Source of the DNA: WLMZ01 sp038227995
GTDB lineage: Bacteria; Actinomycetota; Acidimicrobiia; Acidimicrobiales; Ilumatobacteraceae
Assembly: GCA_038227995.1 (NCBI GenBank)
Contig: JBBRPP010000013.1
Span: forward strand, 1 to 64,000
Direction of reading: 5' to 3'
Length of the DNA stretch: 64,000 nucleotides
Shown here: positions 7,383-16,269 of the stretch, in pieces
Numbering within the stretch: position 1 is the first letter of the stretch
Layout of the letters: the number at the start of each line of letters is the position of its first letter
Notes under the pieces: model-generated
Database searches by the model: none
Seen by the model: the letters and a program-made list of their open reading frames with translations, nothing else
What the model was told of the DNA's origin: nothing
Position numbers and translations under genes: made by a program

Positions 7383-8069
7383 TCAGCTGCCGGCCACTCG
7401 CGCGATTCGCAGATGCGTCGCCGCGGCGATCGCCACGGTCAACGACAGCGGGCCGCGCACAGTCACGATCGTCGTCACGCCATCGGGTGCGGTCGAGACC
7501 GCCCACACCGTCACCGTCTGATCGAGCAGCGTTGCGGTCGATTCCGTCGAACCCACGGCAGCTGCTGTCGCCACCACGCGCACATTGTCACCGGGAGCGA
7601 GGTCGGGTGGCAGCTGTCCTGGCTCGAGGGCCATGCTCGTCAAGGCCTCATCCAGACCCAGCGGTGTGTCGGGTGCGAGCAGGGTGGACGTCAGCGGAAC
7701 ATCGATGGCGATGTCGACGAGGGCGACTTCACCGAGCAACGTCCGTGCGTCGGCACCGGAGATCATCGCCCGGGTGTCGCCGCCGATCTGCGCACCGCGG
7801 AGGTCGTCAGCGGTGATCGCGCTGCCGCGCCGAATCGGCCTTGCCGCGACCACGATCATCCGGGTCTTGTTGACGCTCTTCTGCCACACGAGTGCACCGA
7901 GGGCGCAACCCGCGACGAGCAGCACGCCGAGCACGACCTCTGGCAGACGGAAGGTGCGACGTGGCGCGACGGCCGCTGCGGGCCTCGCGGTCGCACGTTC
8001 GCCGCGCCGACTCGTCGCAGATTCACCCGCCGTCCGCGTCACCGCGACGACGGCGCTGCCCTCCGCCAT
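7383..8069 (-). CDS. cpaB: SAF-domain pilus assembly protein, CpaB/RcpC-like
   Basis: This 228-residue protein has a cytoplasmic basic N-terminus, one membrane helix at about residues 46-65 ('VVLGVLLVAGCALGALVW') and then an SAF domain beginning 'MIVVAARPIRRGSAITADDL'. This is the layout of CpaB/RcpC, a periplasmic or cell-wall-side component of Tad/Flp pilus assembly. AAGGAGAAGG precedes the ATG. It is first in the operon with cpaE and the broken cpaF. A promoter-proximal motif shared with a WXG100 gene lies 58 nt upstream. Confidence 0.75.
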   Translation of the reverse strand: MAEGSAVVAVTRTAGESATSRRGERATARPAAAVAPRRTFRLPEVVLGVLLVAGCALGALVWQKSVNKTRMIVVAARPIRRGSAITADDLRGAQIGGDTRAMISGADARTLLGEVALVDIAIDVPLTSTLLAPDTPLGLDEALTSMALEPGQLPPDLAPGDNVRVVATAAAVGSTESTATLLDQTVTVWAVSTAPDGVTTIVTVRGPLSLTVAIAAATHLRIARVAGS

Positions 8070-8126
8070 ACCGACCTTCTCCTTGTCCCACCCCCGCCAA
8101 GGGGCATCCGCTCAGCGTTCGCCTCA

Positions 8127-8158
8127 CTGAGTGCTGCGAGAGTACCGAAGTGGAAAAC
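8127..8158 (-). promoter_or_regulatory. conserved upstream motif of the cpaB operon (copy 1)
   Basis: The plus strand reads CTGAGTGCT, one base, CGA, five bases, then CCGAAGTGGAAAAC. The same pattern with the same internal spacing occurs at 17962-17993 in front of a WXG100 gene. Here it ends 58 nt before the cpaB start codon. Read on the minus strand it would be GTTTTCCACTTCGG followed by AGCACTCAG. This suggests a shared promoter or activator site. Confidence 0.55.
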
Positions 8159-8263
8159 ATGGTTGCCGATGGGTCATTCGGCGCAGTCGCTCACGCGACC
8201 GTCAAGGATTCGTCTGGATCAGCCGTGCGGCCACCACCGTGCGCTCGATCCGTGCCGCGCCAT

Positions 8264-8307
8264 CGCGTCGCCCGGCATCAGCAACGCTGATGATGTCGGG
8301 CGACGCG
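8264..8307 (-). terminator. nested hairpin downstream of the 8331-9455 gene
   Basis: CGCGTCGCCCG (8264-8274) pairs with CGGGCGACGCG (8297-8307), and an inner ATCAGC/GCTGAT hairpin sits in its loop. It lies 24 nt past the stop of the minus-strand gene. No strong T-run is seen. Confidence 0.6.
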
Positions 8308-8330
8308 AGTGGACGGGCTTGGGGGGATTC

Positions 8331-9455
8331 TCAGTGGGTCGAGAGCACGACGCCGCTGCCGTCGGCAGTGACGTAGCCGGCGCCGTCGACGTAGACGTTG
8401 ATCGTCAGCGGGTTGCCGTCGACGAACGGCGACTTGTAGACGATGATGTGGGTGACGGCGTTGCCGGGCACGTTGAGCAGTCCGGGCGCCTGGGCTGCGA
8501 GGCCGGCGATGACATCCCAGTTGAGGTCGCCCTCGTGGAACACCTGCGACGTCAGGTCCCCGCCATCGGTGGTCACGTCGGCCGGGCTGATCTGGCCGTC
8601 ACGCCACAGTCCACCGGTGGCCGCCGCCGGGTTGGCTGGGTCCTGCGCTTCGGCGACGACGTAGTCGGGATAGATGAGCACCTGGACGAAGCCGGTTGGG
8701 TCACCGGGCAGTGCTGCTTCGAACTGATCGGCGACGCTGTGGGCCGCAGTCCCTTCGAAGAATGACGCTGCGCCACCGGGCAGGGCTGTTGCCGGTGGCG
8801 CAGCGATCGTGGTCGCCGGAGCGAGCGTGCTTGCTGGGCCGAACGTCGAGCCCGGGGCCGAGTTCACCGGCACGTCGACGGGGACGACGACCGGGATCGT
8901 GCCGAGGTTGGGCACGCTGATCTCCGGCGCGGAGATGTCGGACGGGAACGTCACGTCGGGGGTCGACGGGAACGTGATGTCGGGGAACGACGGCACGGTG
9001 AAGTGGGTGGCCCGGTTCACGGCATCGGTGGTCTTGTTGACCTCGTACCACGTCGCACCGCCGATGATGAGGGCGAGCACGAGGCCGAAGATCAGCCGAA
9101 ACTTCCAGTATCCCGACGTCGTGGCGCGCACGCCGTAGAACGGAACGGCTGGGCCACCGAACTGATTCTGGATCCCGAACTGCTGTGGCTGCTGTCCGAA
9201 CTGGTTCTGACCGAACTGCGGTGGCTGCTGTCCGAATTGGTTCTGACCGAACTGCGGTGGCTGCTGGCCGAATTGTGGTGGCGCCGGCGGGGCCTGGGGC
9301 ATTGGGTTGAAGGGCGGCGGGGTCGGCATCGCGCCACCCTGCTGACCGAGGAATTGCTCGGGGGTGGGGGGCGCTCCGAACTGGCCCGGATTGCTTGGAT
9401 CCGGGATCGGCGTGTTGCGCGGGCGAGGTGGCTGCCCGGATTGATCATTCGACAT
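8331..9455 (-). CDS. proline/glutamine-rich single-pass membrane protein
   Basis: This 374-residue protein has a cytoplasmic N-terminal 105 residues rich in P, Q, F and G, with 12-residue repeats PPQFGQNQFGQQ. One membrane helix lies at about residues 117-137 ('FRLIFGLVLALIIGGATWYEV'). A Pro/Thr-rich linker with repeated FPS/TPDV motifs follows, and then an extracellular domain from about residue 235 with a beta-rich end ('THIIVYKSPFVDG'). The shape resembles actinobacterial anchored solute- or wall-associated proteins, but I do not recognise the outer domain. It is monocistronic and ends at a hairpin. Confidence 0.7.
   Translation of the reverse strand: MSNDQSGQPPRPRNTPIPDPSNPGQFGAPPTPEQFLGQQGGAMPTPPPFNPMPQAPPAPPQFGQQPPQFGQNQFGQQPPQFGQNQFGQQPQQFGIQNQFGGPAVPFYGVRATTSGYWKFRLIFGLVLALIIGGATWYEVNKTTDAVNRATHFTVPSFPDITFPSTPDVTFPSDISAPEISVPNLGTIPVVVPVDVPVNSAPGSTFGPASTLAPATTIAAPPATALPGGAASFFEGTAAHSVADQFEAALPGDPTGFVQVLIYPDYVVAEAQDPANPAAATGGLWRDGQISPADVTTDGGDLTSQVFHEGDLNWDVIAGLAAQAPGLLNVPGNAVTHIIVYKSPFVDGNPLTINVYVDGAGYVTADGSGVVLSTH
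9185..9275. repeat. 36-bp tandem repeat, about 2.5 copies
   Basis: Copies begin at 9185, 9221 and 9257 (partial) and differ by single bases. Each starts GTGGCTGCTG and encodes, on the minus strand, the 12-residue PPQFGQNQFGQQ repeat of the membrane protein. Repeat-number variation would change the length of its cytoplasmic arm. Confidence 0.75.
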
Positions 9456-10226
9456 GTTCGAAGTATCACATCGCGTCGCGCACGTGTCCTGAGTAACGGA
9501 TACTCATTGGCGACCCGGACCGCAGGGACTCCCCTGAGTACGCGCAGGTCGCGGACGGGAACTTCGCCAGCGTCACCGAGACCGAGCGGCACACCACGGC
9601 GGTCGACCGACTCGGGTCAGAAGCCCGCTGGAACCGTGTGCCAACCCTGCTGTGGTGACGTTCTGATCGAAGATCCCGCCCGGAACCCGCCCACTCATCA
9701 CCGACTCACCCGCCGCACCGACATCGACACCACGCTGTGTCCTGCCGTGCTGAGCGAGGTCGGAGATGACGTCATCGGAGGTGTCGATCGTTCCTCTGCG
9801 ATCGGAGGCTCCGGCAACGACGATCGGGACGCGAGCGGCGGGCGTTCCGAGGTTTGCGGCGAAGCCGAGTCGTCTGACCCGGCCACGCCGCACTCCCTCG
9901 CTGTCCCGCGCGACCGTTGCACCGACTGTCCCAAGCGCAACGCTGCGCTCGTCGTTTGCCCGATGTGCCCTCATCACTTGTCCCGTCGTGTCCCTTGGAT
10001 ATCCCGTGCATGTCCCGTGCACGACAACTTTGCGTTCAGCGTGCAAGGAAAGTCCAGGCAAGAGATGGTCAACGTTCAGTGCACTGTCAATCACTCTCGG
10101 AGAGCGAGAACGTGACGAGTTCTTGACAGTCGCGAGGTTGCCGCCGGCGTCGCCGCTGCGTATTGACCACCACGCGTGCGGCTGCGCGCGGCACGCGAGA
10201 ACTGCAACGGATGAACATCCAATAGC
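9456..10226. other. long intergenic region before the methionine aminopeptidase gene
   Basis: This stretch of about 770 bp shows no convincing gene on either strand. From 9900 to 10020 the hexamer TGTCCC or a near match recurs six times. At 10083-10140 an 8-bp inverted pair ACTGTCAA/TTGACAGT encloses a CTCTC/GAGAG hairpin, and GTGCA/TGCAC pairs at 10006-10022. These could be regulatory or the remains of a decayed gene. Confidence 0.45.
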
Positions 10227-11219
10227 ATGAATGGCATGTCGATCGCGGCGCCGCCACAGACGCTTCCCCAGGCCAATGATCAATGCTGGTGCGGCAGCGG
10301 GCGCAAGTACAAGCGCTGCCACAAGCCACTCGAAGGGCGCGTGCTGCCGGGCGAGATCAGCCCCTACCGGCCGGTGCCCGAGCACATCGAACGCCCGCCG
10401 TACGCCGACACCGGCAAGGTCGTGCGCTGGAACGAACCGCGTGTGAAGTCGCCCGAGATCATCACCCGGATGCGGCACGCGGGCACGGTCGCGGCCGAGG
10501 TGCTGCGCCTCGCCGGCGAGATGGTGGCACCCGGCGTGACCACCGAAGAGATCGACATCTACGTTCACCAACTCTGCATCGAGCGCAACTCGTACCCGAG
10601 CCCACTCAACTACAACGGCTACCGCAAGAGCGTGTGCACCAGCGTCAACGAAGTGATCTGCCACGGCATCCCCGATTCGCGCCCTCTGCGCGATGGCGAC
10701 ATCATCAACATCGATGTCACCACGTTCATCGGTGGGGTTCACGGCGACACCAATGCCACGTTCCTGGTCGGCGACGTCGATCCGGCCAGCCGCAAGCTGG
10801 TCGAGGTCACCGAGGAATGCATGTGGAAGGGCATCGAAGCCGTCCGCCCCGAGCGCCCGATCAGCGACATCGGCCGGGCGATCGAGAACCACGCCAAGCT
10901 GCACCACTACGGCGTCGTCAAGGCGTTCGTCGGCCACGGCATCGGCGAGCAGTTCCACACCGACCTGCAGATCCTGCACTACTACGACACCCGCGGGACG
11001 ACCACGATCATGCGCCCCGGGATGACGTTCACCATCGAGCCGATGATCACGCTCGGCACGTGGCAGCACAAGATGTGGGACGACGACTGGACCGCGGTCA
11101 CCGCCGACGGCAAGCGCACCGCGCAGTACGAGCACACGATCCTGGTCACCGACGACGGCTTCGATGTGCTCACCGCTGGTCCCGGCGCGGCGTCACCGTC
11201 CGCTCCGTGGGACCGCTGA
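10227..11219 (+). CDS. map: type I methionine aminopeptidase with N-terminal SEC-C motif
   Basis: This 330-residue protein has a zinc-binding SEC-C motif at about residues 20-32 ('CWCGSGRKYKRCH') and then a complete type I methionine aminopeptidase domain. The metal ligands are visible: Asp in 'IINIDVTTF', Asp in 'HGDTNATF', His in 'GHGIGEQFH', Glu in 'FTIEPMI' and Glu in 'QYEHTI'. It removes the initiator methionine from nascent proteins, and the SEC-C motif, found in MetAP1c-type proteins, probably aids ribosome contact. A second ATG lies three codons downstream. It is followed by an epimerase gene after 14 nt. Confidence 0.92.
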   Translation: MNGMSIAAPPQTLPQANDQCWCGSGRKYKRCHKPLEGRVLPGEISPYRPVPEHIERPPYADTGKVVRWNEPRVKSPEIITRMRHAGTVAAEVLRLAGEMVAPGVTTEEIDIYVHQLCIERNSYPSPLNYNGYRKSVCTSVNEVICHGIPDSRPLRDGDIINIDVTTFIGGVHGDTNATFLVGDVDPASRKLVEVTEECMWKGIEAVRPERPISDIGRAIENHAKLHHYGVVKAFVGHGIGEQFHTDLQILHYYDTRGTTTIMRPGMTFTIEPMITLGTWQHKMWDDDWTAVTADGKRTAQYEHTILVTDDGFDVLTAGPGAASPSAPWDR

Positions 11220-11233
11220 ACGCCGGACACCCG

Positions 11234-12331
11234 ATGGGGGCAGTACCGAAGGGCAGCGTCGTAGCCGTCACGGGCGCGGCCGGTTTCATCGGCGGTTGGG
11301 TCGTGCGGGATCTCCTCGATCGCGGCTACCGCGTTCGCGCATGCGTACGCGACACCGCCGATACCGATCGCATCGGCTTCCTGCAGCAGTACCCAGCGTT
11401 CGCTTCAGGTCGGCTCGCGCTGCACTCGGCCGACCTCGACCAGCCGGGCTGTTTCGACGACATCTTCGCCGGCTGCGACGGCGTCATCCATGTCTCACAC
11501 GTGAGCACGTACGACGACCCCGAGTACGTCCGACGGACGTGCGACCACATCATCCGCAGCGTCGAGTTGTCGGGCACCGTTCAGCGCGTCGTGGTCACAT
11601 CGAGCATCGCCGCGGTGATCTCCGAAGCCGACATCAACGAGCTCGTCCTCCGACCCGTGCTGGACGAAGATCGATATCCCGACGAGTCGAATCCCAAGCG
11701 ATCACCCGAGCGCGGGCAGGGCTACTCGATGGGCAAGGTCATCGCGCAACGTGCCTTCAGTGACGCTGCCTCGGCGAGCGGCCGCTGGGACGCGATCACC
11801 ATCTGTCCCGGCGACAACGTCGGGCCGATTCAATCCGCGCATCAGCGCACGGGCGGGCCGTGGCAGCACCTGATCGAGAACATGCTCCGCGGCCGTTGCG
11901 AGATCTTCCAAGGCACCGGCCCCTACCGGCCGTGGATGACAGTCGATGTGCGCGACACCGCGGTGTGCCATGTCGGCGCGCTCGAGAGCTCGTTGGTTGC
12001 CAACGGCCAGCGGTACCTCGCGTGGTCGACCGAGACACGTCCGTACGAGGACGTGTGCGCAACGATCGACAGCGTTCTGCCCGAGCTCTGCCACGATCCC
12101 GGACCGATCGTCGATGCGACGCCCGACCGGTTGAAGGCCCGCGAGGCCGAGTTCCGCTCGATCTGGGCCGGATGCAGCCTTCACAACGACCGGATCAGAT
12201 CCGTGATGCCGATCGACTTCAGGCCGCTCGACGAGTCGATTCGCGACTGTGTGGAATCGCTGATCGCCGTCGCCGGAGTTCAACCGAGCCGCCGCCCTGC
12301 CGTTGAGCACACCGAGTCAGCGGCTCGGTAG
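11234..12331 (+). CDS. NAD-dependent epimerase/dehydratase, dihydroflavonol-reductase-like
   Basis: This 365-residue extended short-chain dehydrogenase has the Rossmann motif 'VTGAAGFIGG' at about residues 11-20 and the active-site pair in 'YSMGK' (YxxxK) near residue 165, with the catalytic Ser in 'VVTSSIAAV'. The order and spacing match dihydroflavonol-4-reductase/3-beta-HSD-like epimerases acting on small carbonyl compounds. The substrate cannot be told from sequence. The chosen ATG begins just before the Rossmann strand. The longer open frame upstream is antisense-like and overlaps map. Confidence 0.85.
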   Translation: MGAVPKGSVVAVTGAAGFIGGWVVRDLLDRGYRVRACVRDTADTDRIGFLQQYPAFASGRLALHSADLDQPGCFDDIFAGCDGVIHVSHVSTYDDPEYVRRTCDHIIRSVELSGTVQRVVVTSSIAAVISEADINELVLRPVLDEDRYPDESNPKRSPERGQGYSMGKVIAQRAFSDAASASGRWDAITICPGDNVGPIQSAHQRTGGPWQHLIENMLRGRCEIFQGTGPYRPWMTVDVRDTAVCHVGALESSLVANGQRYLAWSTETRPYEDVCATIDSVLPELCHDPGPIVDATPDRLKAREAEFRSIWAGCSLHNDRIRSVMPIDFRPLDESIRDCVESLIAVAGVQPSRRPAVEHTESAAR

Positions 12332-12353
12332 CGCCAGGTAATCTGAGCGCACC

Positions 12354-13253
12354 ATGACGAATGAGAGTGCAGAGCGGTACCGCACCGTCGCAGCGGGTTT
12401 CACGCGGCGGGTCGACGCGGTTCACGGTGACGCCTGGTTCCTTCCTGCGCCGTGCGCGGGGTGGGTGGCGTTGGATGTGGTGCGGCACCTCGTCGAATGG
12501 GTGCCGCCCTTCCTCGCCGACGGCACCGGCGTCACCCTTCCGGCGGGTCCCTCCGTCGACACGGATCCGAAGGCCGCGTGGCTGATCATGAGCGACGCCA
12601 TCCAATCACTGCTGGACGATCCCGAGCAGGCTTCCTCCAGCTTCGATCATCCGATGGTCGGCCACCATCGAGTGGACGAAGCAGTGATGACGTTCATCCT
12701 CACCGACGTGCTCATTCACACCTGGGACCTCGCTCACGCCACGGGCCTGGACGAAATGCTCGACCCAAGCGAGGTTGCTCGCATGTTCGACGGGATCCAC
12801 GAAGTCGACGCGATGTTGCGCGAGAGCGGCCACTACGGTCCGAAGATCGAAGTGGCCGCCGACGCCGACGTGCAGACACAACTGATCGCGTTCCTCGGCC
12901 GTCAAGCCCTGAGCACGGTCGAAGTGGGTCGCGGGGACCCCGGCTCACAGCTTGCTGCGCCACCACCCCAGCAGCACCGGATCGTCGACGCCGTAGGCAG
13001 TGTCGACCGCGGAACCGCATGCGACGATGTCGCCGTCGCGCAATGCGGTGACCGCCTCGGTCAGGTCACCGGCCGGCCAGGCAACGGTGTTCAACGTTCG
13101 TTGACTGACGCGAATCGTCGCCGCCGACAGGCCGCTGCCGACCGACTGCTCGGCGACGAGCACCGAGGCGACGGGCGATGTGAGCACAGCGGCAATCTCC
13201 CAGACATCACGTGGCTCGGCGGGCACGACGCGGATCACCGGGACGGCCGGTAA
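12354..13253 (+). CDS. TIGR03086/DinB-like mycothiol-dependent maleylpyruvate isomerase-family protein, probably frameshifted at the end
   Basis: Residues 1-185 match the helical MDMPI/TIGR03086 family: 'APCAGWVALDVVRHLVEW' at the N-terminal helix pair, 'FILTDVLIHTWDLAHATG' in the middle and 'LIAFLGRQ' at the usual end. Typical members stop after about 190-200 residues with a FLGR-x-P ending. Here the frame continues for about 110 low-complexity residues, antisense to the DNA methylase gene. Skipping one base near 12906 would give FLGRQP and a TGA at 12910-12912, so a single-base insertion, real or from assembly, is likely and the functional gene probably ends there. The function is probably a thiol-dependent transferase or isomerase, uncertain. 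Confidence 0.7.
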   Translation: MTNESAERYRTVAAGFTRRVDAVHGDAWFLPAPCAGWVALDVVRHLVEWVPPFLADGTGVTLPAGPSVDTDPKAAWLIMSDAIQSLLDDPEQASSSFDHPMVGHHRVDEAVMTFILTDVLIHTWDLAHATGLDEMLDPSEVARMFDGIHEVDAMLRESGHYGPKIEVAADADVQTQLIAFLGRQALSTVEVGRGDPGSQLAAPPPQQHRIVDAVGSVDRGTACDDVAVAQCGDRLGQVTGRPGNGVQRSLTDANRRRRQAAADRLLGDEHRGDGRCEHSGNLPDITWLGGHDADHRDGR

Positions 13254-14335
13254 CCACGCGCCGTCCGGATCGGCGACCGCTTCGAGCACCCGTGATTGCG
13301 TTGCGAGCAACACCTTCGGGACGAGACATCGCTCGGCCCACCGCTGCATGAACGGCGCCAGTCCGGACCGATCGACGCGCGGCGCGACGAAGGTCTGCTT
13401 CGCGAACCGCGTCGACCGAACGCCCCACTCGCAACGACCCGGATCGATCAGGCCGGTCGTGATCAGCGGCGGGCCATCGGCGTCGTCGCGCACCGCGCCG
13501 ACGAGGCCGTAGTACTGATCGCGGAAGTTGGCGGTGACGAGGCCGCGCTCGGACAGCGTGCCGGCTGTGTTCAGCGCCGGCAGTTCGGGCACACCCATCG
13601 AGGATGCGATCAGCCAGCCCCAGTGGTCGTTGACAGTCGCGCCGGACGCGACGATGTCCGGTGCAGCACGAAATGCCGCACCCGTCCACTGCTGCACCGC
13701 AGATGACCCGCCGAGTGGGCGACGACGTGTGCCCGTCTCGAACGTGATGGCGCACGTCCGCACGAATGCGTCGAAGACGGGCTCGACCGACCACCACAGC
13801 GAATGGATCACCGCTCGCCGACACACCTCGGCGCGAATCGGTCCGGCGTCGCGCGCGGTCAGCAGTGAGACGGGAAGTACCAGCCCGACGCGTCCACCGT
13901 CACGCCGCACGAGACGTACCGACAACGCGAGGAAGTCCGCTGCCGCGTCGGCGTACGGTCCGCCGCCGAAACGCGAGCCTCCGGCGCGAACCGTGGCCGT
14001 TGCCATCTGCGACAGGAACGGCGGGTTGCCGAGCACGACATCGAACTCGCGCCCGGCCCAATCGTGATGCAGCGAATCGGTCTCGATCGCCTCGATCGCC
14101 TCGCTGTGATCAGGCCGAGCGCGCAGCCCGCGAAGATCGATGTCGGCACCGGTCAGCACGGGCGTCAGTCCGCGCGATCGCAACGTCCGGGCTGCGGCGA
14201 GCAGGAACCGTCCATCGCCACACGCGAGATCGAGGACCCTCACGACACCATCAGCGAACGCTTCGAACGGCATCGACAAGGTCTGCTCGACGACGTGATC
14301 GACGAGCGCTCTCGGGGTGTACCACGCACCGAACC
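12945..14335 (-). CDS. N6-adenine DNA methyltransferase-like protein
   Basis: The protein has a class I SAM-binding motif 'VLDLACGDGRFLLAA' followed by 'VVLGNPPFLSQ', the NPPF catalytic motif of N6-adenine methylases, then a variable C-terminal region that could recognise a target. The first ATG in frame is at 14279 (444 residues), but coding similarity clearly continues upstream: 'RFGAWYTPRALVDHVVEQTL', a conserved lead-in of this family, is encoded at about 14280-14335 in the same frame. No ATG, GTG or TTG opens that segment before a stop near 14430, so the start is a rare codon or has been lost to a frameshift. No restriction endonuclease gene is adjacent. Confidence 0.75.
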
Positions 14336-14478
14336 GCTTGCGGTCGGACGCCGACAGCGTCTCGTCGAAATCGACCAGTTGGTCGGGCGAAGAATCGGTG
14401 GTCGCGCTGATCCCGCAACACTACGAAGCGGCCGGCGAAGAATGCTGACGTTCGGGCGCGAATCGTTAGGGTTCGATC

Positions 14479-15411
14479 GTGGCATTGGGAACCGAGTCGG
14501 GTCGATACCTCACGTTCAGTCGCGACGAATGGGCGATGCTGCGAGCAGCGACGCCGCTGACGTTGCGCCAGGACGACCTCGACGAGTTGCGCGGCATCAA
14601 CGAGCGGATCGACCTCGACGAGGTCGCGACGATCTACCTCTCACTGACGCGTCTGCTGAACCTTTACGTCGCAGCGACGCAGAACCTGCAGAAGGTCACG
14701 TCGACGTTCCTGGGCAAGATGGCGCCGAAGGTGCCGTACGTGATCGGGGTCGCCGGCAGCGTGGCTGTCGGCAAGAGCACGTTCGCCCGCATCCTGCAGG
14801 CACTTCTCGCGCGCTGGCCCGACCACCCCAAGGTCGGGTTGATCACCACCGACGGCTTCCTGTACCCGAACCGGGTCCTCGAAGAGCGCGAGATCATGAA
14901 CCGCAAGGGGTTCCCCGAGAGCTACGACACCAAGCGCCTGCTCGAGTTCCTGCGCGAGATCAAGAGCGGCGCACACGAGGTGACTGCGCCGATCTACAGC
15001 CACATCGTCTACGACATCGTCGAGGGTGAGCACGCCGTCGTGCACCAGCCCGACATCCTCATCGTCGAAGGGCTCAACGTGCTGCAGGTCGGCAGCGAGT
15101 CGAACGAGTTCGTCAGCGACTACTTCGACTTCAGCATCTACATCGACGCCGACGAGTCCAACATCGAGACGTGGTACGTCGACCGTTTCCTGGCCCTGTG
15201 CGCGACGGTGTTCCAGGATCCGAACAGCTTCTTCCGCCACTACGCCCATCTCAGCACCGAGGAAGCGATCGGTACGGCGCAGTTCATCTGGCGCGAGATC
15301 AACGGTCGCAACCTCCGTGAGAACATCGAGCCGACGAAGAACCGGGCGTCATTGGTGCTGCTCAAGGGCCCTGATCACCGGGTGACGGACGTGCGCCTGC
15401 GCCGGTTGTGA
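14479..15411 (+). CDS. coaA: type I pantothenate kinase
   Basis: This 310-residue protein from a GTG start is typical in length and motif for bacterial type I PanK: the N-terminal 'YLTFSRDEWAMLR', the P-loop 'GVAGSVAVGKST' at about residues 90-101, 'TTDGFLYPN' at about residues 124-132 and 'RKGFPESYD' shortly after. It phosphorylates pantothenate, the first and usually feedback-controlled step of coenzyme A synthesis, in the cytoplasm. It is transcribed alone, divergent from the methylase-like gene. Confidence 0.95.
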   Translation: MALGTESGRYLTFSRDEWAMLRAATPLTLRQDDLDELRGINERIDLDEVATIYLSLTRLLNLYVAATQNLQKVTSTFLGKMAPKVPYVIGVAGSVAVGKSTFARILQALLARWPDHPKVGLITTDGFLYPNRVLEEREIMNRKGFPESYDTKRLLEFLREIKSGAHEVTAPIYSHIVYDIVEGEHAVVHQPDILIVEGLNVLQVGSESNEFVSDYFDFSIYIDADESNIETWYVDRFLALCATVFQDPNSFFRHYAHLSTEEAIGTAQFIWREINGRNLRENIEPTKNRASLVLLKGPDHRVTDVRLRRL

Positions 15412-15435
15412 ACCGGCGCTGTGACACCCCCGCCC

Positions 15436-15441
15436 TATATT
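15436..15441 (+). promoter_or_regulatory. possible -10 element for a leaderless lipoprotein transcript
   Basis: TATATT lies 7 nt before the GTG at 15448, the distance expected when transcription starts on the first base of the start codon. This supports a leaderless mRNA, common in Actinobacteria. No -35 was identified with confidence. Confidence 0.35.
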
Positions 15442-15447
15442 GGCGTC

Positions 15448-16269
15448 GTGAAGACCGTTGCCGCCCTGATCTGCTCGACGGCACTGCTGATCTCAGCGTG
15501 CTCCGACGACAAGAAGGGCACCACCCCAACGCCGTCGACGGTCGCGACCTCGGTCCCTGCCGCGCCGCTGTCGACGACCACACTTCCCACCGCGGCGCCA
15601 TCGGTCACCGTCGCACCGGTGGCGACGGCGGACGTCCCCGCCGTCGCGACCAGCGTCGTCGCACCGGCCACCACGTCCAAGACGAAGCTGACCACGACCA
15701 CCACAGCCACCACCAAGACGACGGTTGCCGTCACCTCGACGACGTCGGCGTCCGCCTCCACCTCGGCACCGCCCAGTAGCGACGTCGGCAGCACCCCGGC
15801 GGCCGGCGAATACGCGACGGCTGCAGTACCGACGATGCCCGCCCAGACGGCAAAGGTCCCGGCTGACAACTCATTGCCCGATGGCGTCTACTACGCGACG
15901 GTCGGCGAGAGCGGCGACCCACCGCCGGCCGCCGGTGCGGTGGTGTTCGAGATCGTCCAACTGTTCCGCGGCAATGCCTGCACCGCGCACTTCGGCAGCG
16001 ACGACCCCGACGCGTGCAGCGACGACTACGGCGTCGAGACCAACCCGACCACAGTCCGCCAGATCGCACTCACAAACCAGTACATCACCATCGCCGATGC
16101 GGCCACGCAGGACAGCTACCGCGTCAGCGGTGCCGAGTTGTACAAGCTGATCCAAGGCGACACACCGTCGGCCGGCGCCCCCGACGGTTACCTGTACAGC
16201 GCGTTCGGTTACCTGCTCACCGTGAAGGGCGGCAAGGTCACCCGCCTCGAGCAGTGGTGGACCCCATGA
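15448..16269 (+). CDS. Thr/Ala-rich lipoprotein of unknown function
   Basis: From the GTG at 15448 this is a 273-residue protein with a lipoprotein signal 'VAALICSTALLISAC' whose lipobox cysteine is near residue 18. Next comes a low-complexity Thr/Ala/Ser/Pro linker of about 110 residues, likely an extended cell-wall spacer, and a folded C-terminal domain from about residue 140 with two or three cysteines ('NACTAHFGSDDPDACSDDYG'). The frame can extend 9 codons upstream, but the signal peptide favours this start. The domain is not recognised. Its 3' end overlaps the convergent HAD gene by 32 nt. Confidence 0.7.
   Translation: MKTVAALICSTALLISACSDDKKGTTPTPSTVATSVPAAPLSTTTLPTAAPSVTVAPVATADVPAVATSVVAPATTSKTKLTTTTTATTKTTVAVTSTTSASASTSAPPSSDVGSTPAAGEYATAAVPTMPAQTAKVPADNSLPDGVYYATVGESGDPPPAAGAVVFEIVQLFRGNACTAHFGSDDPDACSDDYGVETNPTTVRQIALTNQYITIADAATQDSYRVSGAELYKLIQGDTPSAGAPDGYLYSAFGYLLTVKGGKVTRLEQWWTP

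Noticed and set aside
8160..8330. small plus-strand frames upstream of cpaB
   Set aside because: They are antisense or overlap the regulatory motif and hairpin, with no product resemblance.
9573..11135. 520-residue minus-strand frame across the map gene
   Set aside because: It is antisense to a clear methionine aminopeptidase and has no family features.
10283..11233. upstream extension of the epimerase frame
   Set aside because: The extension is Arg/His-rich and overlaps map in another frame. The Rossmann domain begins right after the ATG at 11234.
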